This document shows, piece after piece, positions 63,447 through 64,000 of a stretch of DNA of 64,000 bases. Under the pieces are notes generated by a model. That model had not been told where the DNA came from. It made no database searches and was given only the letters and a program-made list of their open reading frames with translations. Location: the NCBI GenBank assembly GCA_008360955.1, contig LUCM01009988.1, positions 62,001-126,000 on the forward strand. Direction: 5' to 3'. Source of the stretch: Fasciolopsis buskii (taxonomy: Eukaryota; Platyhelminthes; Trematoda; Plagiorchiida; Fasciolidae). Within the stretch, counting starts at the first letter, position 1. Every line of letters begins with the position of its first letter. The position numbers and the translations under genes were made by a program.

Positions 63447-63602
63447 GCTGACTGTGAAGGTTATCGAAAACAATGTGGGATTGGCGATTGTTCATTTGGG
63501 TACCACTCTCGGCGTGGCATTGTTTTGAGGCCTATTACCAAAGAAGGAAAATTTGCGTTGTGTACCTTAGGATACGCAGCTGCACTGCACACTGCTTGGT
63601 GA
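63447..63602 (+). CDS. Candidate plus-strand exon near window end
   Basis: Acceptor GTCCGCTTCATTGCAG is followed by two usable frames. One reads DCEGYRKQCGIGDCSFGYHS, then GIVLRPITKEGKFALC, then a stop at 63600-63602, with a fair donor (GCTTG/GTGAAT) just before it. The other starts on a codon boundary, LTVKVIENNVGLAIVHLG, and stops after 26 codons. The Cys-rich first reading is more protein-like. It lies upstream of and opposite to the large gene, so it would be a different gene. Confidence 0.25.
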   Translation, partial: ADCEGYRKQCGIGDCSFGYHSRRGIVLRPITKEGKFALCTLGYAAALHTAW

Positions 63603-64000
63603 ATCATTTTCTCGTAAACTAATAGGGAAACGGCAATAAGACAAACCACGGAAATAGTTAATCCGCTAATTTGGTTCCACTTGGCATTTAGACGAAAGCT
63701 TGTTTCGTTTACCTAATTAACAATAAACAGCTGATCCATTTCCTTGGCTGATCAACCCTTTGCAAGAACTATTAATCTGGCTTTCGAACGTACACGTGAA
63801 AAGTCGAACATCGCATCCGTCCAACCGGTTAATTCGGGTCACTTCAACCGCTTGCACGGTCCAAGGACAGAGGTGATAACGTTTCCGTTCGACCTCACTG
63901 ACCTTAAATAGGTGTATTGTAAATTAAAAACGCTTAGAAGTGACTCCAAAGCTCCATTCGACCAGCATAAAGTTGCCTTGATCTGAATAGAGAGCCGATG

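Noticed and set aside
1..64000. CRISPR arrays, rRNA genes, bacterial operons or intact transposon polymerase genes
   Set aside because: No regular spacer-repeat structure, no rRNA-like conserved blocks, no operon structure, and no reverse transcriptase or transposase motifs were seen in any frame.

Overview
The window is animal nuclear DNA. It is AT-rich, has no operons or Shine-Dalgarno sites, contains tRNA-derived SINEs and simple repeats, and its coding islands are short and bounded by GT..AG splice sites. No lineage-diagnostic gene is visible. Long introns, divergent extracellular sequence and SINEs would fit a flatworm or another lophotrochozoan, but that is a guess.

The main content is one large gene on the minus strand filling almost the whole window. 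By eye I joined 21 exons from about 59.7 kb (5') to about 2.46 kb (3'). Every junction keeps reading frame, and many introns are phase 1. Introns run from 48 bp to over 10 kb. The joined protein is about 1,100 residues, rich in beta-strand-like sequence and Cys pairs, and looks extracellular. The 3' half (exons near 12.2, 8.0, 6.4, 5.7 and 5.3 kb) carries cadherin-repeat-like signatures: a G-x-[LM]-x-[IL]-R-T turn followed by an acidic or RE motif, and a Y-K-V-S-L-x-E strand followed by T-T-D-A-E-D-N. The canonical DxNDN linkers are degenerate. My working call is a divergent cadherin-superfamily-like surface protein, at moderate to low confidence; the exon structure is firmer than the family call. 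Both ends are unsure. A TATA-type promoter candidate lies at about 61.9 kb on the same strand, and the 3' end may run off the window.

Inside the introns lie about nine copies of one tRNA-derived SINE family (called A here), three of a second (B), an (ACT)n array with an exact 33-bp higher-order period ending at the window's only N, an imperfect (GAT)n array, and short GT, TA and GA tracts. A few exon-like islands do not fit the main chain: on the plus strand at 43.7 and 63.5 kb, and on the minus strand at 37.7, 34.1 and 28.1 kb. These may be nested genes, alternative exons or chance.

All exon calls come from reading splice signals and open frames by eye. No alignment, RNA data or database search was available.
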